DNA from: a bacterium
GTDB lineage: Bacteria > Pseudomonadota > Alphaproteobacteria > SP197
DNA: 64,000 nt
Assembly: GCA_028821455.1 (NCBI GenBank)
Contig: JAPPGE010000049.1
Location: 24,595 to 88,594, forward strand
Reading direction: 5' to 3'
Positions 47,011 to 55,982 of the stretch are shown here, piece after piece (position 1 is the first letter of the stretch; each line of letters starts with the position of its first letter). The notes below the pieces were generated by a model, which saw only the letters and a program-made list of their open reading frames with translations, ran no database searches and was not told the DNA's origin. Made by a program: the position numbers and the translations under genes.

Positions 47011-47047
47011 CCTTGTGGCCCGGCTCACATGACCGTATTTCACTGGC

Positions 47048-47065
47048 ACTCCTCGTTGGAGGAGT
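47048..47065. repeat. Second inverted repeat in the putative oriT
   Basis: ACTCCTC and GAGGAGT form a perfect 7-bp stem with a GTTG loop, 38 bp after the first inverted repeat. Confidence 0.4.
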
Positions 47066-47259
47066 TGCATTTCCGGAACGCGACATTACGTCACGGGCAA
47101 TGCCATGACGAAGCACCACTTCTGCCATTGTACGAACTTGTTGCGAAGGCAGACCTACGGTAATTTACGCAGGAACACCAAACCAACGGAATCCGTCATG
47201 GTCCTGGTCGTCGGACCTTTGCACGAGGAGGGCGAACGCCATTCCATCAGACCCCAATA

Positions 47260-47380
47260 TGACCACAACACGCGATCCTCCGGCAACCACAGGACACACC
47301 TTGCAGACACCATACGACTGACCACATTTTGACCATACCATGATCCGGATGTCACCATCCAGCCTGACCACAACATGACC
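47260..47380 (+). repeat. TGACCACA direct repeats upstream of the RHH gene trio
   Basis: TGACCACAACA occurs at 47260 and 47365, TGACCACA at 47319, and shorter TGACC copies at 47330 and 47375. They end just before the ribosome-binding site of the first small protein, a normal place for operators of ribbon-helix-helix autorepressors or for relaxosome binding sites. Confidence 0.6.
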
Positions 47381-47392
47381 TCAGGAGGAGCC

Positions 47393-47695
47393 ATGAACGA
47401 CGCACCGAGGAAGCAGCGCGCGGTCATGATGACCGACGCCGAGTGGCAGGACCTGAAGGAGAGCGCGACCGCCGCCGGAATGCGCGTCTCGCCCTTCATC
47501 GTCCACCGCCTCGCCGCCCTGCGCGGCGACGACGGGGATGCCGACATCGCCGACACCCTGGCCCGCATGGAACGCTCCCTGGCCTGTCTCGAGGAGATCG
47601 AGCGGCTGCGCCACGCCGGCGATCCGCAGACCTGGAAGACCATCGGCGAGCGGGTCGATGCCCGCCTCGCCCTGGAGCGGAGGCTGGGCGGATGA
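47393..47695 (+). CDS. Small ribbon-helix-helix-like mobilization accessory protein 1 (MobC/CopG-like)
   Basis: ATG 47393 follows AGGAGGAG and gives a 100-aa protein. Its N-terminal half (RAVMMTDAEWQDLKESATAAGMRVSPFIVHRLAALRG) fits a strand followed by two helices, the RHH fold used by MobC/TraY/CopG-type proteins to bind oriT or their own promoter. The C-terminal half is helical. It leads a trio of overlapping genes and lies next to direct repeats. The exact family is not certain. Confidence 0.65.
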   Translation: MNDAPRKQRAVMMTDAEWQDLKESATAAGMRVSPFIVHRLAALRGDDGDADIADTLARMERSLACLEEIERLRHAGDPQTWKTIGERVDARLALERRLGG

Positions 47696-48000
47696 CCGGC
47701 GAGCGGGCCCGGCAGAGGAGCTACTACTGCTCGGCGAAGCAGCAGGCGATCATCGTGAAGCGGGCGAAGAAGGCGGGCATGACGAGATCGGCCTTCATGG
47801 TCGCCTGCGCACTCCACGACGAGCCGGTGGGCGCCGAGGCGCTGGCGAGCCGCGCCGAACAGAAGGCCCTTCTCGAGCAGATCCAGGCCGCCGGCGAGGC
47901 GGCGATGCGCCTCAACGCGCCTCTGCCGGATCTCGGCATGACCGTCATCGACGCGCTTGAGGTGCTGTGCCGCCTGAAGGGCCAGGAGGCGGCTCCGTGA
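47692..48000 (+). CDS. Small ribbon-helix-helix-like mobilization accessory protein 2
   Basis: The 102-aa protein overlaps the first by 4 bp (ATGA). It again has a basic strand-helix-helix start (RSYYCSAKQQAIIVKRAKKAGMTRSAFMVACAL) and a helical end (EQKALLEQIQAAGEAAMRLN). The shared KAGM.RSAF..ACAL pattern shows it is related to its neighbours, so the trio probably arose by duplication. Confidence 0.65.
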   Translation: MTGERARQRSYYCSAKQQAIIVKRAKKAGMTRSAFMVACALHDEPVGAEALASRAEQKALLEQIQAAGEAAMRLNAPLPDLGMTVIDALEVLCRLKGQEAAP

Positions 48001-48434
48001 CGCGCCGTCCGAAGAGACCGGACAAGCATTCGCTCTCCTGCACCGACGAGCAGTGGGAGAGGATCGGCGCCCGGGCGTCCCGTGCCGGCATGCCGACCTC
48101 GGCCTACCTCGTCCAGGCCGCTCTGGCGGTCGATCCTACACGGGCCAAAGTCGATGTCGCCCGCGCCATGGAACTCCAGCAGGAGATCGCGGACGCCGCC
48201 CGGCGGATCGTCGCGCACCTTCCTCCGGTGCCGCCAGAGACGGCGGCATCGTTCTGGACGACCCTCCACGACCGCATCTCCTTCATCGTGCGCATGACGA
48301 TGAACGACATGCTGGCCCAGGGGCGCCGCGGCGAACTCGAACGCCACCTCGACCGCCAGTTCGGCGCCGGCGAGGGTGCTGCCAGGGTCGCCTCCTACCT
48401 GGAGCGCACGGGACGCGACGACATGCCGGAGTAG
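47997..48434 (+). CDS. Small ribbon-helix-helix-like mobilization accessory protein 3
   Basis: GTG at 47997 overlaps the second gene's stop (GTGA) and gives a 145-aa protein. Its start, KHSLSCTDEQWERIGARASRAGMPTSAYLVQAAL, repeats the pattern of the other two; the C-terminal part is longer and helical (MTMNDMLAQGRRGELERHLDRQFG). It ends the trio. The opposite strand beyond it holds a methyltransferase and the relaxase. Confidence 0.65.
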   Translation: MTRRPKRPDKHSLSCTDEQWERIGARASRAGMPTSAYLVQAALAVDPTRAKVDVARAMELQQEIADAARRIVAHLPPVPPETAASFWTTLHDRISFIVRMTMNDMLAQGRRGELERHLDRQFGAGEGAARVASYLERTGRDDMPE

Positions 48435-48662
48435 ACCGTTTTCCGGAAGTGTCGCCGGCCACCACAGGAGAGCTCAGCCCGCCGTCCGGTGGGGCTATGT
48501 CAACAAGGGTGACCGTGCGGCACACACTGGTGATCCGATATCAGACGCGGATGCCCGAGAGTGGGGTGCCGTCCCCGGGGTCGAGTGGAAAATGCGCATG
48601 GCATGCATCTCGAACAATGGGGGGGTGCGAACATCCTCCCCGCCCGGAGCCGGAATGCGCGA

Positions 48663-49265
48663 TCAGCGTGCGGATCTGACCGCAATGGCCAGCCCGGAAG
48701 CCCAGGCCACCTCGACCACCGTGCAGTCCGGCCGCTGCTTCAATGAGGCCAGCAACCCGGCAACTCTCTTGCCATGACCATCGGGCCAGTTCCCTTGTGG
48801 CAGCATGTCGTCAACGACATAGATGCCGCCGGGACTCAGACGCTCCCAGACGCTCGAGAACTGCACGTACTTGCCCGGGATGGCGTCAGCAAAAATGAGA
48901 TCGAACGACAGGTCTGCGTTGGCTTCCAGCCAGCCTATGGCGTCTGCGACGACAAACCGCACTCTCGGATCCTGGCCCAGAATTCGTTCCGCCACGGCCA
49001 CCACGTCGCGATCGGTGTCGATCGTTTGGAGCAACGAGGCGCCGTCCATGCCGTCGAGCAGCCAGGCAGTGGCGAGTCCCGTGCCGGTTCCGATCTCAAG
49101 CAGTCGGCCTGCCGGCTTGCTGGCGGCCAGAACACGCAACAGCGCCCCGGTGTCGCGCTCGCTCGGCATGCCAAAGCCCTGCCTGGCGGTTGCCTCCTCG
49201 ATTGCCGTGAGCTGTGCGGGCAACCGCATGCCGGCGTTCTCGTGCATCGCAAAATCAACTCTCAC
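48663..49265 (-). CDS. Class I SAM-dependent methyltransferase (O-methyltransferase-like)
   Basis: GTG 49263-49265 starts a 200-aa protein, 6 bp after the relaxase stop, so the two are co-transcribed. The SAM motif is RLLEIGTGTGLATAWLLDGM (about residue 53), followed by TIDTDRDVVAVAE, DLIFADAIPGKY and YVVDDMLPQGNW, typical of the O-methyltransferase (COG4122) group. An alternative start is the ATG 18 bp in. A methyltransferase in this position is not part of standard mobilization modules; target unknown. Confidence 0.8.
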   Translation of the reverse strand: MRVDFAMHENAGMRLPAQLTAIEEATARQGFGMPSERDTGALLRVLAASKPAGRLLEIGTGTGLATAWLLDGMDGASLLQTIDTDRDVVAVAERILGQDPRVRFVVADAIGWLEANADLSFDLIFADAIPGKYVQFSSVWERLSPGGIYVVDDMLPQGNWPDGHGKRVAGLLASLKQRPDCTVVEVAWASGLAIAVRSAR

Positions 49266-49271
49266 GCGCGG

Positions 49272-52200
49272 TCACATGGAAAGACCGCGACCGCGGCTCT
49301 GCGACCAGGACTGCCGGCGCCTTTCCTCCTCCTGGCGTTCCCGTTCCAGTCGCACGGAATCGTCCGGCTCGCCATGGGTGGTCCGCGTCTTCTCGAAGCG
49401 GGCGATCATCTCCTCCAGGACCTGCCGCGTATCCGCGCCGTCGTGGAGAACCACGGCAACGTCCCGGTCGCCGCCGGCCAGAATCGTGCGGACCCGGTCT
49501 TCCAGGTTCCGGGACTCGTCGCACCACACTTCCCAGGCCAGGCTCTGCTGCAGGGTGAGGTCCTCGCGCCGTGCCCGAGCCCCGAGGAACAGCGTGTCGC
49601 CGTCGTGGGCCTTCAGATCGTCGAGAAGGCCGGCGACCTTGTTCCGGGTTTGCATGAGTGCCTGGTATCTGTTGATCTCGCCGCGGAGCGCCACGCGCCG
49701 CGGGTCGTTCTCCTTCAGGCCCGCGTCGAGGCGCTGCATCTCGGAGACGATCCCGGCGTACTCGTCCGTCATGGCCGGATGCACGGCGGCCCCGGCCCTG
49801 ACCGCGTTGTCGTGGAGACGCAGCAGCAGCCACCCCGGCAGACCGTCGAGGCGGCCGCTGGCCGCAAACTCAGCCCCGACGCGCCGGGCCACGCCCGTCT
49901 TGTCGAGGTGAGCGAGCAGCGCGGCGTCGGTGGCATCGATGTCGGCCGCCACCGCTGCGGCTGCATCCCGCCAGCGCTTCCAGTCCCTGTTGAAGCGGCG
50001 GTTGAGCGGCCGGGACTTCTTGCCCTCGCGCTTCAGCAGGGAGCGCCGCATGACATCGACCTCCCTCGCCCGGACGATGAGTTCGCTCGCCCGGGCATGG
50101 GCCCGTTCGTGCTCGGCCAGCCGTTCGAGCGCGGGTTTGAGAACCTGGGGCATCATGGCGTGGAGGGGTGAACCGGCCTGAAGCGCGTTGAGCTTCGCCG
50201 CCAGGGCTTCGCCCCTGGCCCCGAGGAAGGGGTTCGTTTGCCTTGTCGGACGCCGGGTGGTCAACCATGCGTGGACAACTTCGTAGGCGCGCTTTTCGAA
50301 GGCGATGAGGTCCTCGAGGACCGCCGCCCTGTTCGACAGCAGCGGATCGGCCTGGCCGGGGTCCATCGCCGCCCGCCAGGTGTCGAGGGCCTCCCGGGTC
50401 TCGCGGCACCAATCGGCGATGTTCGAAAGCTGACCGGCCGTCTCCCTGGCTGGCGCGTGGCAGGCACGGTAGTCCTCGAGGGCGCGCTCGATCCGCGCCG
50501 CCGCCTGGTCGCGTTCCGCGATCCACGCCTCGTGGCGGCCGAGGGCGCCAAGCGCCCGCCGGAGCGACGGCAGCAGCTCCCCATGGCGCGGCAGACCGGC
50601 CTCGAGAGCGCGCAGGTCCCGGGCCAGGGCTTCGCCGCCGGGCGTCAGGAAGGGGCGCATCGTGGCATGGGTGATGACGGCGCGGCTGGCATCGTTCCAC
50701 CTCACGCGAAGATCGCGGGCGCGTTCCTCGAAGGCGATGAGATCCTCAAGGACCGCCGCCGTCTCCGACAGCGCCGGAGCCCGTCCGTCGGTCTCCGTCA
50801 GGGCGCGCCAGGTCTCGATGGCCTCCCTCGTCCCGTCGCACCAGGCGCCGAGCTCTTCCACCTGCTCAAGGAGTCTCTCGCGGATGCGTTCGTGGCACGC
50901 CGCGTAGTCGTCCAGGGCGCCTGCCACCACGGCGGCCGCGCGCTGGATTGTCTCGTTCCGGGCGACCGCTGATCCGTGGTCGTCGAGGTCCGCCAGCGCC
51001 TGCCGGAGGTCGGGCAGCAGCACCCCGTGGCGAGGGAGAGCGGCTTCCAGCGCCTTGAGGTTCCGGGCCAGGGTTTCGCCTTCGGGTGTCAGGAAGGGCG
51101 ACGCCAGAGCGCCGGCGATGCCGGCCAGGACGGCGCCGTTCCACCGGTTGAGAAGGTCCCCGGCGCGTTCCTCGAAGGCGATCAGATTCTCAAGATCGGC
51201 GGCCATGGCCGCCAGCGCCGGATCCCTCATCTCCGCTTCCGTCAGGACCCGCCATGTGTCGATCGCATCCCTGGTCTCAGCACACCAGGCGCTCAAGTTC
51301 CGGACCTGCTCACGGGGACTCTCGCCGACATGCGCGTGGCGGGCGGCATAGTCGTCGAGGGCTCCGGCCACCGCGGCGACCGCGCGTTGCCGCTCCTCGT
51401 TCCGGGCGAGCGCCGTCTCGTGGTCGTCCAGTTCCCGTGAGGCCTGCCGCAGGACGGACAGCATCACGGCGTGATCGGGGACATCGGCCTCCAGCGCACG
51501 CAGGTCGGCGGCCAGGGTCTCGCCGTCAACCCCGGCGAACGGATTGGCCGTGCGATCGTCGCCCCTGGCGTTTCCCAACCTGACGGCCAGATCGAGGGCG
51601 CGTTCCTCGAAGGCGACGATGCCCTTGAGGATCGCCGCCGTCTCCGACAATGCCGGATCCATCTCGCCCGCCGCCGTCATGAACTGCCAGGCTTCGATGG
51701 CCGCCTTCGTCTCGCCGCACCATGCGCTGATGACGGAGAGCTGCCTCGCCGAGTCATCCATCGGCTGGTGGCAGGCGCGCCAGGCGTCGAGACCCCGTGC
51801 GATGGCAGCAGCTGCGCGTTGCCGCTCCTCGTTCCAGGCGACTGCCGTCTCGTGATCGTCGAGTTCCCGGGACGCCTGCCGCAGCGCGGGCAGCATCGCG
51901 GCGTGATCCGGAAGACCGGCCTCGAGCGCTCGCAGGTCCGCGGCCAGGGCATCGCCGTCAACCCCGGCGAACGGGTTGGCCGTTCCGTCATCGCCCTTGG
52001 CGTTCCGCAGCCTGGAAGCCACGTCGAGGGCGCGTTCCTCGAAGGCGACGAGGTTCTCAAGGTCAGCGGCCATGGCCGACAGCGCTGGATCCCTCTCGTC
52101 GGCCACCGTCAGGGACCGCCAGGTCTCGATGGCCGCCTTCATCCCGTCGCGCCACACCCCGATGCCGGAGAGCTGGCTGGCCGTGTCATCCATCGGTGCC

Positions 52201-55200
52201 TGACAAGCGCGATATGCGTCGAGACCCCGTGCGATGGCGGCCGCCGCCGTCTCCCGTTCCGCGCTCCGCGCCCGGTGGCGGGCGAGGATCGCTGTCAGAA
52301 CCTCAAGCGGTTCCTCGCCCTCGGGTGGGTCGCCGGCGAGTTGGCGGATTCGCGTGAGAAGCGGTTCACCTGCGCCCATGTCGACCGCGTCCACGCCCCG
52401 GGCGCGCGCCTCGGCCTCGAAGACGGACCAGTCGGCGACCACCGCCGCCGCCTCGTCGTCATGATCGAAGGCTTGCGTGAGACGGAGCATGTCGTCGAGA
52501 CCGCGCTGTTCCCGCATCCCATCCCGGACCACCGCCTTCGGAAAGTCGGCGCTGGCGGCCTCGGCCCGTTCCCGCCACGCGGCGTAACCGGCGAGTGCAT
52601 GAAGGGGCCCGCCCTGCGCCTCGGCCCTCAGCGCCTGCCGCTCGTCCTCCACGGCGTGAAGTGCCTGTTCCGCCCGGTCGAGCCGGGCCACGATTTCAGC
52701 CTCGGCCCGCGCCGCCGCCTCGTCCTCTGCCCGGTGCGCCGCCGTGACCTCGTCCAGGAACGAGGGGAGACCCCGGGGAACATCCGCCGGACGTGGGGCC
52801 GTCTCCACGAGGGCCCGGCCGCGGGCGACCAGCTCGCCGATTCCGGGATGGAAGGCGACGTCCTCTCCGGCCGCGCCGGCCTCCCGCACATGGCGCTGCA
52901 GGTCACAGGTGAAGGCGTCCAGGCGGTCGTCGAAGGCCACAAGACTCGCGAGGAGATCCGCCTTGCCGGCGCCGCCCTCATGACTGCCCGCCTCGTCGCG
53001 CCACGCCTCGACCGCCGCCCGCGCCCGCCCGCGCCATGCCGCGTGGTCCGCCTCGACGGCCAGGGCCGGGGTCGCTTGAAGGCCGGGACGGCGGCCGGCC
53101 AGCGCCTCGCGTTCGGCGAGACGATCGTCGAGACGACTCTCGATGGCAGCGCGGACTTCCTCATTCCAGGCCCTCGCGTCGCCCAGGACCTCTGGCGGAA
53201 CCGCGTCCTTCGCCACCACGGCCACCTCCGGCGCATCGTCCCGGAACTGCTGGCCGATCGCCTCGAGAGCCGAGAGCTCGTCTCCCGTCGCCGTCTCCAG
53301 GGCCTCCACCAGGCCGTCGCGGTCGTCGGTCAGCAGCACCGCGTTGTCGCGCGCCCGCGTCAGCTCGACGTAGAACGCCGCCTGGCCGGCGATGGCGCCC
53401 TGGTTGGCGTCGAGAACCGCGATCACCTGGTCGCAGGTGATCCCCTGGGCCGCGTGCACCGTCGAGGTCCAGGCATGGTCGATGAAGTGAAGCTGGGAAT
53501 CGTCGTGGGCCATGACGAGATCGCGGCCGTCGGCGGTGCGAAGCCTCAGGTTCTTCCGTCCGATGGAGAGGATCCGCGCCTCCTCGCCGTTCAGAAGCGC
53601 GCGGTCCCTGTCGTTGCGCGTCCAGCGGATCTTCTCGCCGGCCTGGAGTTCGATCGTGTCCGTCTCGAAGAGATCGACCCGGTAGCGCAGATACTTCGAC
53701 GGATCGGCCCGCCGGGTCCTGCCGTCCGGGTGCTTGAGCAGAACCTTCTCCTCTTCCGAGCCGATCACCTCGAAGATGTCGCCCGACTTCGCCTGGACGC
53801 CGTAGACCTGCGCGTGGAACACTGCCACGTCGCCCTCGCGCCAGTTGGCGAGATCCCCTTTCTGGGCCCGGGTGAGGTGAAGGTTGACGTAGCGCTCCAC
53901 CTCGATCGTGCGACCGTGGAGGCTCCCTTCGGCCCTCAGGCCCTCTCGGATGCTGTCGGTGATCTCGCGGCGCAGCAGGTGGGTCGGGGCCAGCACCGCC
54001 GTGGCGTCGCGCTCTGATGCGTCGAGATCGAGCCACAGGGCCGCGGCTCTGGAACCGAGTTCTTGCCCGTCCATCTCCAGGACGCCGGGACCGAGTTCGT
54101 CGAGGGCGAGATCCGGCTTGCCCTCGATCATGTGAAGCACCGCCGCCTTCAAACCCTCGTTGCGCTGGCGCAGCACCTCGTCCATCACCGCCGTCTCCAT
54201 GCCGGACTTCTGCAGCACCCGGAAGGGCTGTCCGGCCTCCACCGAGCGCAGCTGCGCCGTGTCGCCCACCAGGGCGACCCGGGCGATCCCCGTCGCCTCG
54301 GCGATGCGGGCGAGACTGTGCATCTGCGCCATGCTGACCAGCGACGCCTCGTCCACCACCAGGAGCGTGCCTTCCAGGGCCGCTCTGGCCGTCTCGAGGG
54401 CCTCCTCGTCGGCGCAACCGTCGCCGACGTCCCGGTAGCGGGTGAGGAACCATTGCAGCGTCTTCGTGCCGAGCCCGGTCTCGCGGCTGAGCGTGCGCGC
54501 CGCGCTGCTCGAGGGGGCCAGGGCGACGATCCGCTCCGCCCCTGCGAGTTCCACCACCTCTCTCAGCATCGTCGTCTTGCCGGTGCCGGCGTGGCCCTGC
54601 ACCCCGCAGGCGTGGCGGGGCGACAGCAGCAGGGTTCGCACGGCCGACTTCTGACCGGCGTTGAGGGCACCGGCGGCGAGGTGGCGCTCGACCTCCGCGG
54701 CGTCGATCCCGAAGTCGCCTGCGGCGTCGCTCTCCTTCTTCATCCAGCGAACGACGGCACGCTCGGCCTTGACCGCCCGGTCGGTGACGAAGGCGAGATC
54801 GGAGCGCGCCTTGATTGCTTCGACGAGGTGGCCCTCCTCGCGCATCCGGGCGATGGCCGCATCGATCTCCGGCAGCGTCCACTGACCCGGCGCCAGGACC
54901 AGAGCCCGCAGCATGGTGGCGGTGAAGACCGTGCGCCGCTCCTCGAGATGCTCCACCGCCTGCCTTACTGCGTGAAGCGCCGAGGGAGACCGCCGGTTCG
55001 CGGCATCCCGGCGTCTGAGGTGCCAGCGCTCCAGATCCGCCTGCGAACGGGTCGCCGGGCGGTTGCGGGCGACGCGCCGGTTGCGGGGCTCCATCTCCGC
55101 CATCCGTGCCTGCCAGATGCGGGTGAGCTCCTCGCGCGACGGCTCGTCTTTGCGCTTGCGGGTGTAGAGCACCGCCTGCTGCATCACGGCGGCGGAGGCC

Positions 55201-55982
55201 GTATCGAGGTTGCGTTCCCGCGCCCACGCCAGGGCTTGAGCCCGGCGGGTCGAGAAGGCCCTCAGCGTCGCCTTGCCGTAGCCGGCGATCTCGAAACCCG
55301 GCACGCTGCCCACCATGGTCTGCTCCGTGGCGTAGCCCAGGGCCTCCAGCCGGCGTTTGAGTTCGCCGCGGTAGTGAGCGCCGATCAGGTGCTTCGCGCG
55401 TTCGATCTTGATGAAGTCGGCGCTTCGCCATTCGCCCTGGCTGTTCTGCGTCATGTTGGCGACGACGCTGTGCGTGTGGAGCTGCGGATCGAGGTTGCGG
55501 CTGGCGACGTGGCGGAAGGTCGCCGCCACCAGGCCATGGCCCCTGATGCGGGGACGCCTGCGGGTCGCCGGGTCCCAGCCCCGGGTCTCCAGAAGCTCGT
55601 TCTCGATGAAGTCCAGCGTCGCCGTCACCGCCTCGTCGTGGGCGCGGATGATCCGGGCTGACGCCTTCGGCGCGGCGTGGACCAGGGCTTCCAGCGATAC
55701 CGACTTCGGGGCCGAGAATGTGATGTCGAGACCGGGACGGTGCTCGTGTTTGCCGTCCCGCAGGCGGCCGAGGCGGGTGGTCGTGCCGGGGATGCGGCCG
55801 GAGAGGACCTCTTCGAAGCGTTTGGATTTGACGGGGCCGTGAAGGCCCAGGGCCGCCACGGCCTTGCCGTGCCAACGGCTCGCCTTGCGATGCTCCGGAT
55901 CGTGTTTGGTGTAGTAGCCGTCCGCCTCGAAGTAGTGGACCGTCGATGCGGCTTCACTGAGACGGGTGACGGTGGCAACCAT
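49272..55982 (-). CDS. TrwC/TraI-type (MOBF) relaxase-helicase with tandem-repeat C-terminal region
   Basis: The 2236-aa protein opens with a MOBF relaxase domain: tyrosines 17, 23 and 24 as nicking candidates and the metal-binding His158, His169 and His171 in RHVASRNLDPQLHTHSVV. A RecD/TraI-type helicase follows, with Walker A QGHAGTGKTT (about residue 465), DEAS (about 543) and STVHAAQGIT (about 843). Residues about 1240-1970 are five near-identical units of about 145 aa, rich in short helices, with two weaker copies before them. A basic, coiled-coil tail ends in Arg/Gln/Ser. TrwC is about 966 aa and F TraI about 1756, so this is exceptionally long. No coupling protein or type IV secretion gene is seen, so transfer would need a helper. 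Confidence 0.92.
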   Translation of the reverse strand: MVATVTRLSEAASTVHYFEADGYYTKHDPEHRKASRWHGKAVAALGLHGPVKSKRFEEVLSGRIPGTTTRLGRLRDGKHEHRPGLDITFSAPKSVSLEALVHAAPKASARIIRAHDEAVTATLDFIENELLETRGWDPATRRRPRIRGHGLVAATFRHVASRNLDPQLHTHSVVANMTQNSQGEWRSADFIKIERAKHLIGAHYRGELKRRLEALGYATEQTMVGSVPGFEIAGYGKATLRAFSTRRAQALAWARERNLDTASAAVMQQAVLYTRKRKDEPSREELTRIWQARMAEMEPRNRRVARNRPATRSQADLERWHLRRRDAANRRSPSALHAVRQAVEHLEERRTVFTATMLRALVLAPGQWTLPEIDAAIARMREEGHLVEAIKARSDLAFVTDRAVKAERAVVRWMKKESDAAGDFGIDAAEVERHLAAGALNAGQKSAVRTLLLSPRHACGVQGHAGTGKTTMLREVVELAGAERIVALAPSSSAARTLSRETGLGTKTLQWFLTRYRDVGDGCADEEALETARAALEGTLLVVDEASLVSMAQMHSLARIAEATGIARVALVGDTAQLRSVEAGQPFRVLQKSGMETAVMDEVLRQRNEGLKAAVLHMIEGKPDLALDELGPGVLEMDGQELGSRAAALWLDLDASERDATAVLAPTHLLRREITDSIREGLRAEGSLHGRTIEVERYVNLHLTRAQKGDLANWREGDVAVFHAQVYGVQAKSGDIFEVIGSEEEKVLLKHPDGRTRRADPSKYLRYRVDLFETDTIELQAGEKIRWTRNDRDRALLNGEEARILSIGRKNLRLRTADGRDLVMAHDDSQLHFIDHAWTSTVHAAQGITCDQVIAVLDANQGAIAGQAAFYVELTRARDNAVLLTDDRDGLVEALETATGDELSALEAIGQQFRDDAPEVAVVAKDAVPPEVLGDARAWNEEVRAAIESRLDDRLAEREALAGRRPGLQATPALAVEADHAAWRGRARAAVEAWRDEAGSHEGGAGKADLLASLVAFDDRLDAFTCDLQRHVREAGAAGEDVAFHPGIGELVARGRALVETAPRPADVPRGLPSFLDEVTAAHRAEDEAAARAEAEIVARLDRAEQALHAVEDERQALRAEAQGGPLHALAGYAAWRERAEAASADFPKAVVRDGMREQRGLDDMLRLTQAFDHDDEAAAVVADWSVFEAEARARGVDAVDMGAGEPLLTRIRQLAGDPPEGEEPLEVLTAILARHRARSAERETAAAAIARGLDAYRACQAPMDDTASQLSGIGVWRDGMKAAIETWRSLTVADERDPALSAMAADLENLVAFEERALDVASRLRNAKGDDGTANPFAGVDGDALAADLRALEAGLPDHAAMLPALRQASRELDDHETAVAWNEERQRAAAAIARGLDAWRACHQPMDDSARQLSVISAWCGETKAAIEAWQFMTAAGEMDPALSETAAILKGIVAFEERALDLAVRLGNARGDDRTANPFAGVDGETLAADLRALEADVPDHAVMLSVLRQASRELDDHETALARNEERQRAVAAVAGALDDYAARHAHVGESPREQVRNLSAWCAETRDAIDTWRVLTEAEMRDPALAAMAADLENLIAFEERAGDLLNRWNGAVLAGIAGALASPFLTPEGETLARNLKALEAALPRHGVLLPDLRQALADLDDHGSAVARNETIQRAAAVVAGALDDYAACHERIRERLLEQVEELGAWCDGTREAIETWRALTETDGRAPALSETAAVLEDLIAFEERARDLRVRWNDASRAVITHATMRPFLTPGGEALARDLRALEAGLPRHGELLPSLRRALGALGRHEAWIAERDQAAARIERALEDYRACHAPARETAGQLSNIADWCRETREALDTWRAAMDPGQADPLLSNRAAVLEDLIAFEKRAYEVVHAWLTTRRPTRQTNPFLGARGEALAAKLNALQAGSPLHAMMPQVLKPALERLAEHERAHARASELIVRAREVDVMRRSLLKREGKKSRPLNRRFNRDWKRWRDAAAAVAADIDATDAALLAHLDKTGVARRVGAEFAASGRLDGLPGWLLLRLHDNAVRAGAAVHPAMTDEYAGIVSEMQRLDAGLKENDPRRVALRGEINRYQALMQTRNKVAGLLDDLKAHDGDTLFLGARARREDLTLQQSLAWEVWCDESRNLEDRVRTILAGGDRDVAVVLHDGADTRQVLEEMIARFEKTRTTHGEPDDSVRLERERQEEERRRQSWSQSRGRGLSM
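50070..52260 (-). repeat. Five tandem coding repeats within the relaxase gene
   Basis: Units of about 430-448 bp recur with the same boundary, near 52218, 51788, 51356, 50908 and 50473. Each encodes a block with ARGLDAYRAC-like start, a W..E...AIE.W centre, AFEERA and LRALEAGLP.H. The two units between about 52200 and 51360 are very similar at DNA level, which suggests recent duplication; the others are more diverged. They read in one frame and do not resemble CRISPR or IS repeats. Confidence 0.85.

Larger units (their letters stand above)
46674..47392. other. Noncoding AT-richer region, probable oriT and control region of the mobilization genes
   Basis: This 719-bp stretch has lower GC than its surroundings and no supported gene. 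It contains CTATAG (46924-46929), hairpins at 46989-47010 and 47048-47065, and TGACCACA direct repeats at its right end. In mobilizable elements, oriT lies beside the genes for relaxosome accessory proteins, which start here. The nic site is not identified. Confidence 0.5.

Noticed and set aside
50070..52260. Regularly spaced repeats as a possible CRISPR array
   Set aside because: Units are about 430-448 bp, continuous without spacers, and coding in one frame, so they are protein repeats.
51471..54017. 848-codon plus-strand open frame with internal repeats
   Set aside because: Its repeats mirror those of the relaxase gene on the other strand. The relaxase frame has conserved catalytic motifs and this one has none.
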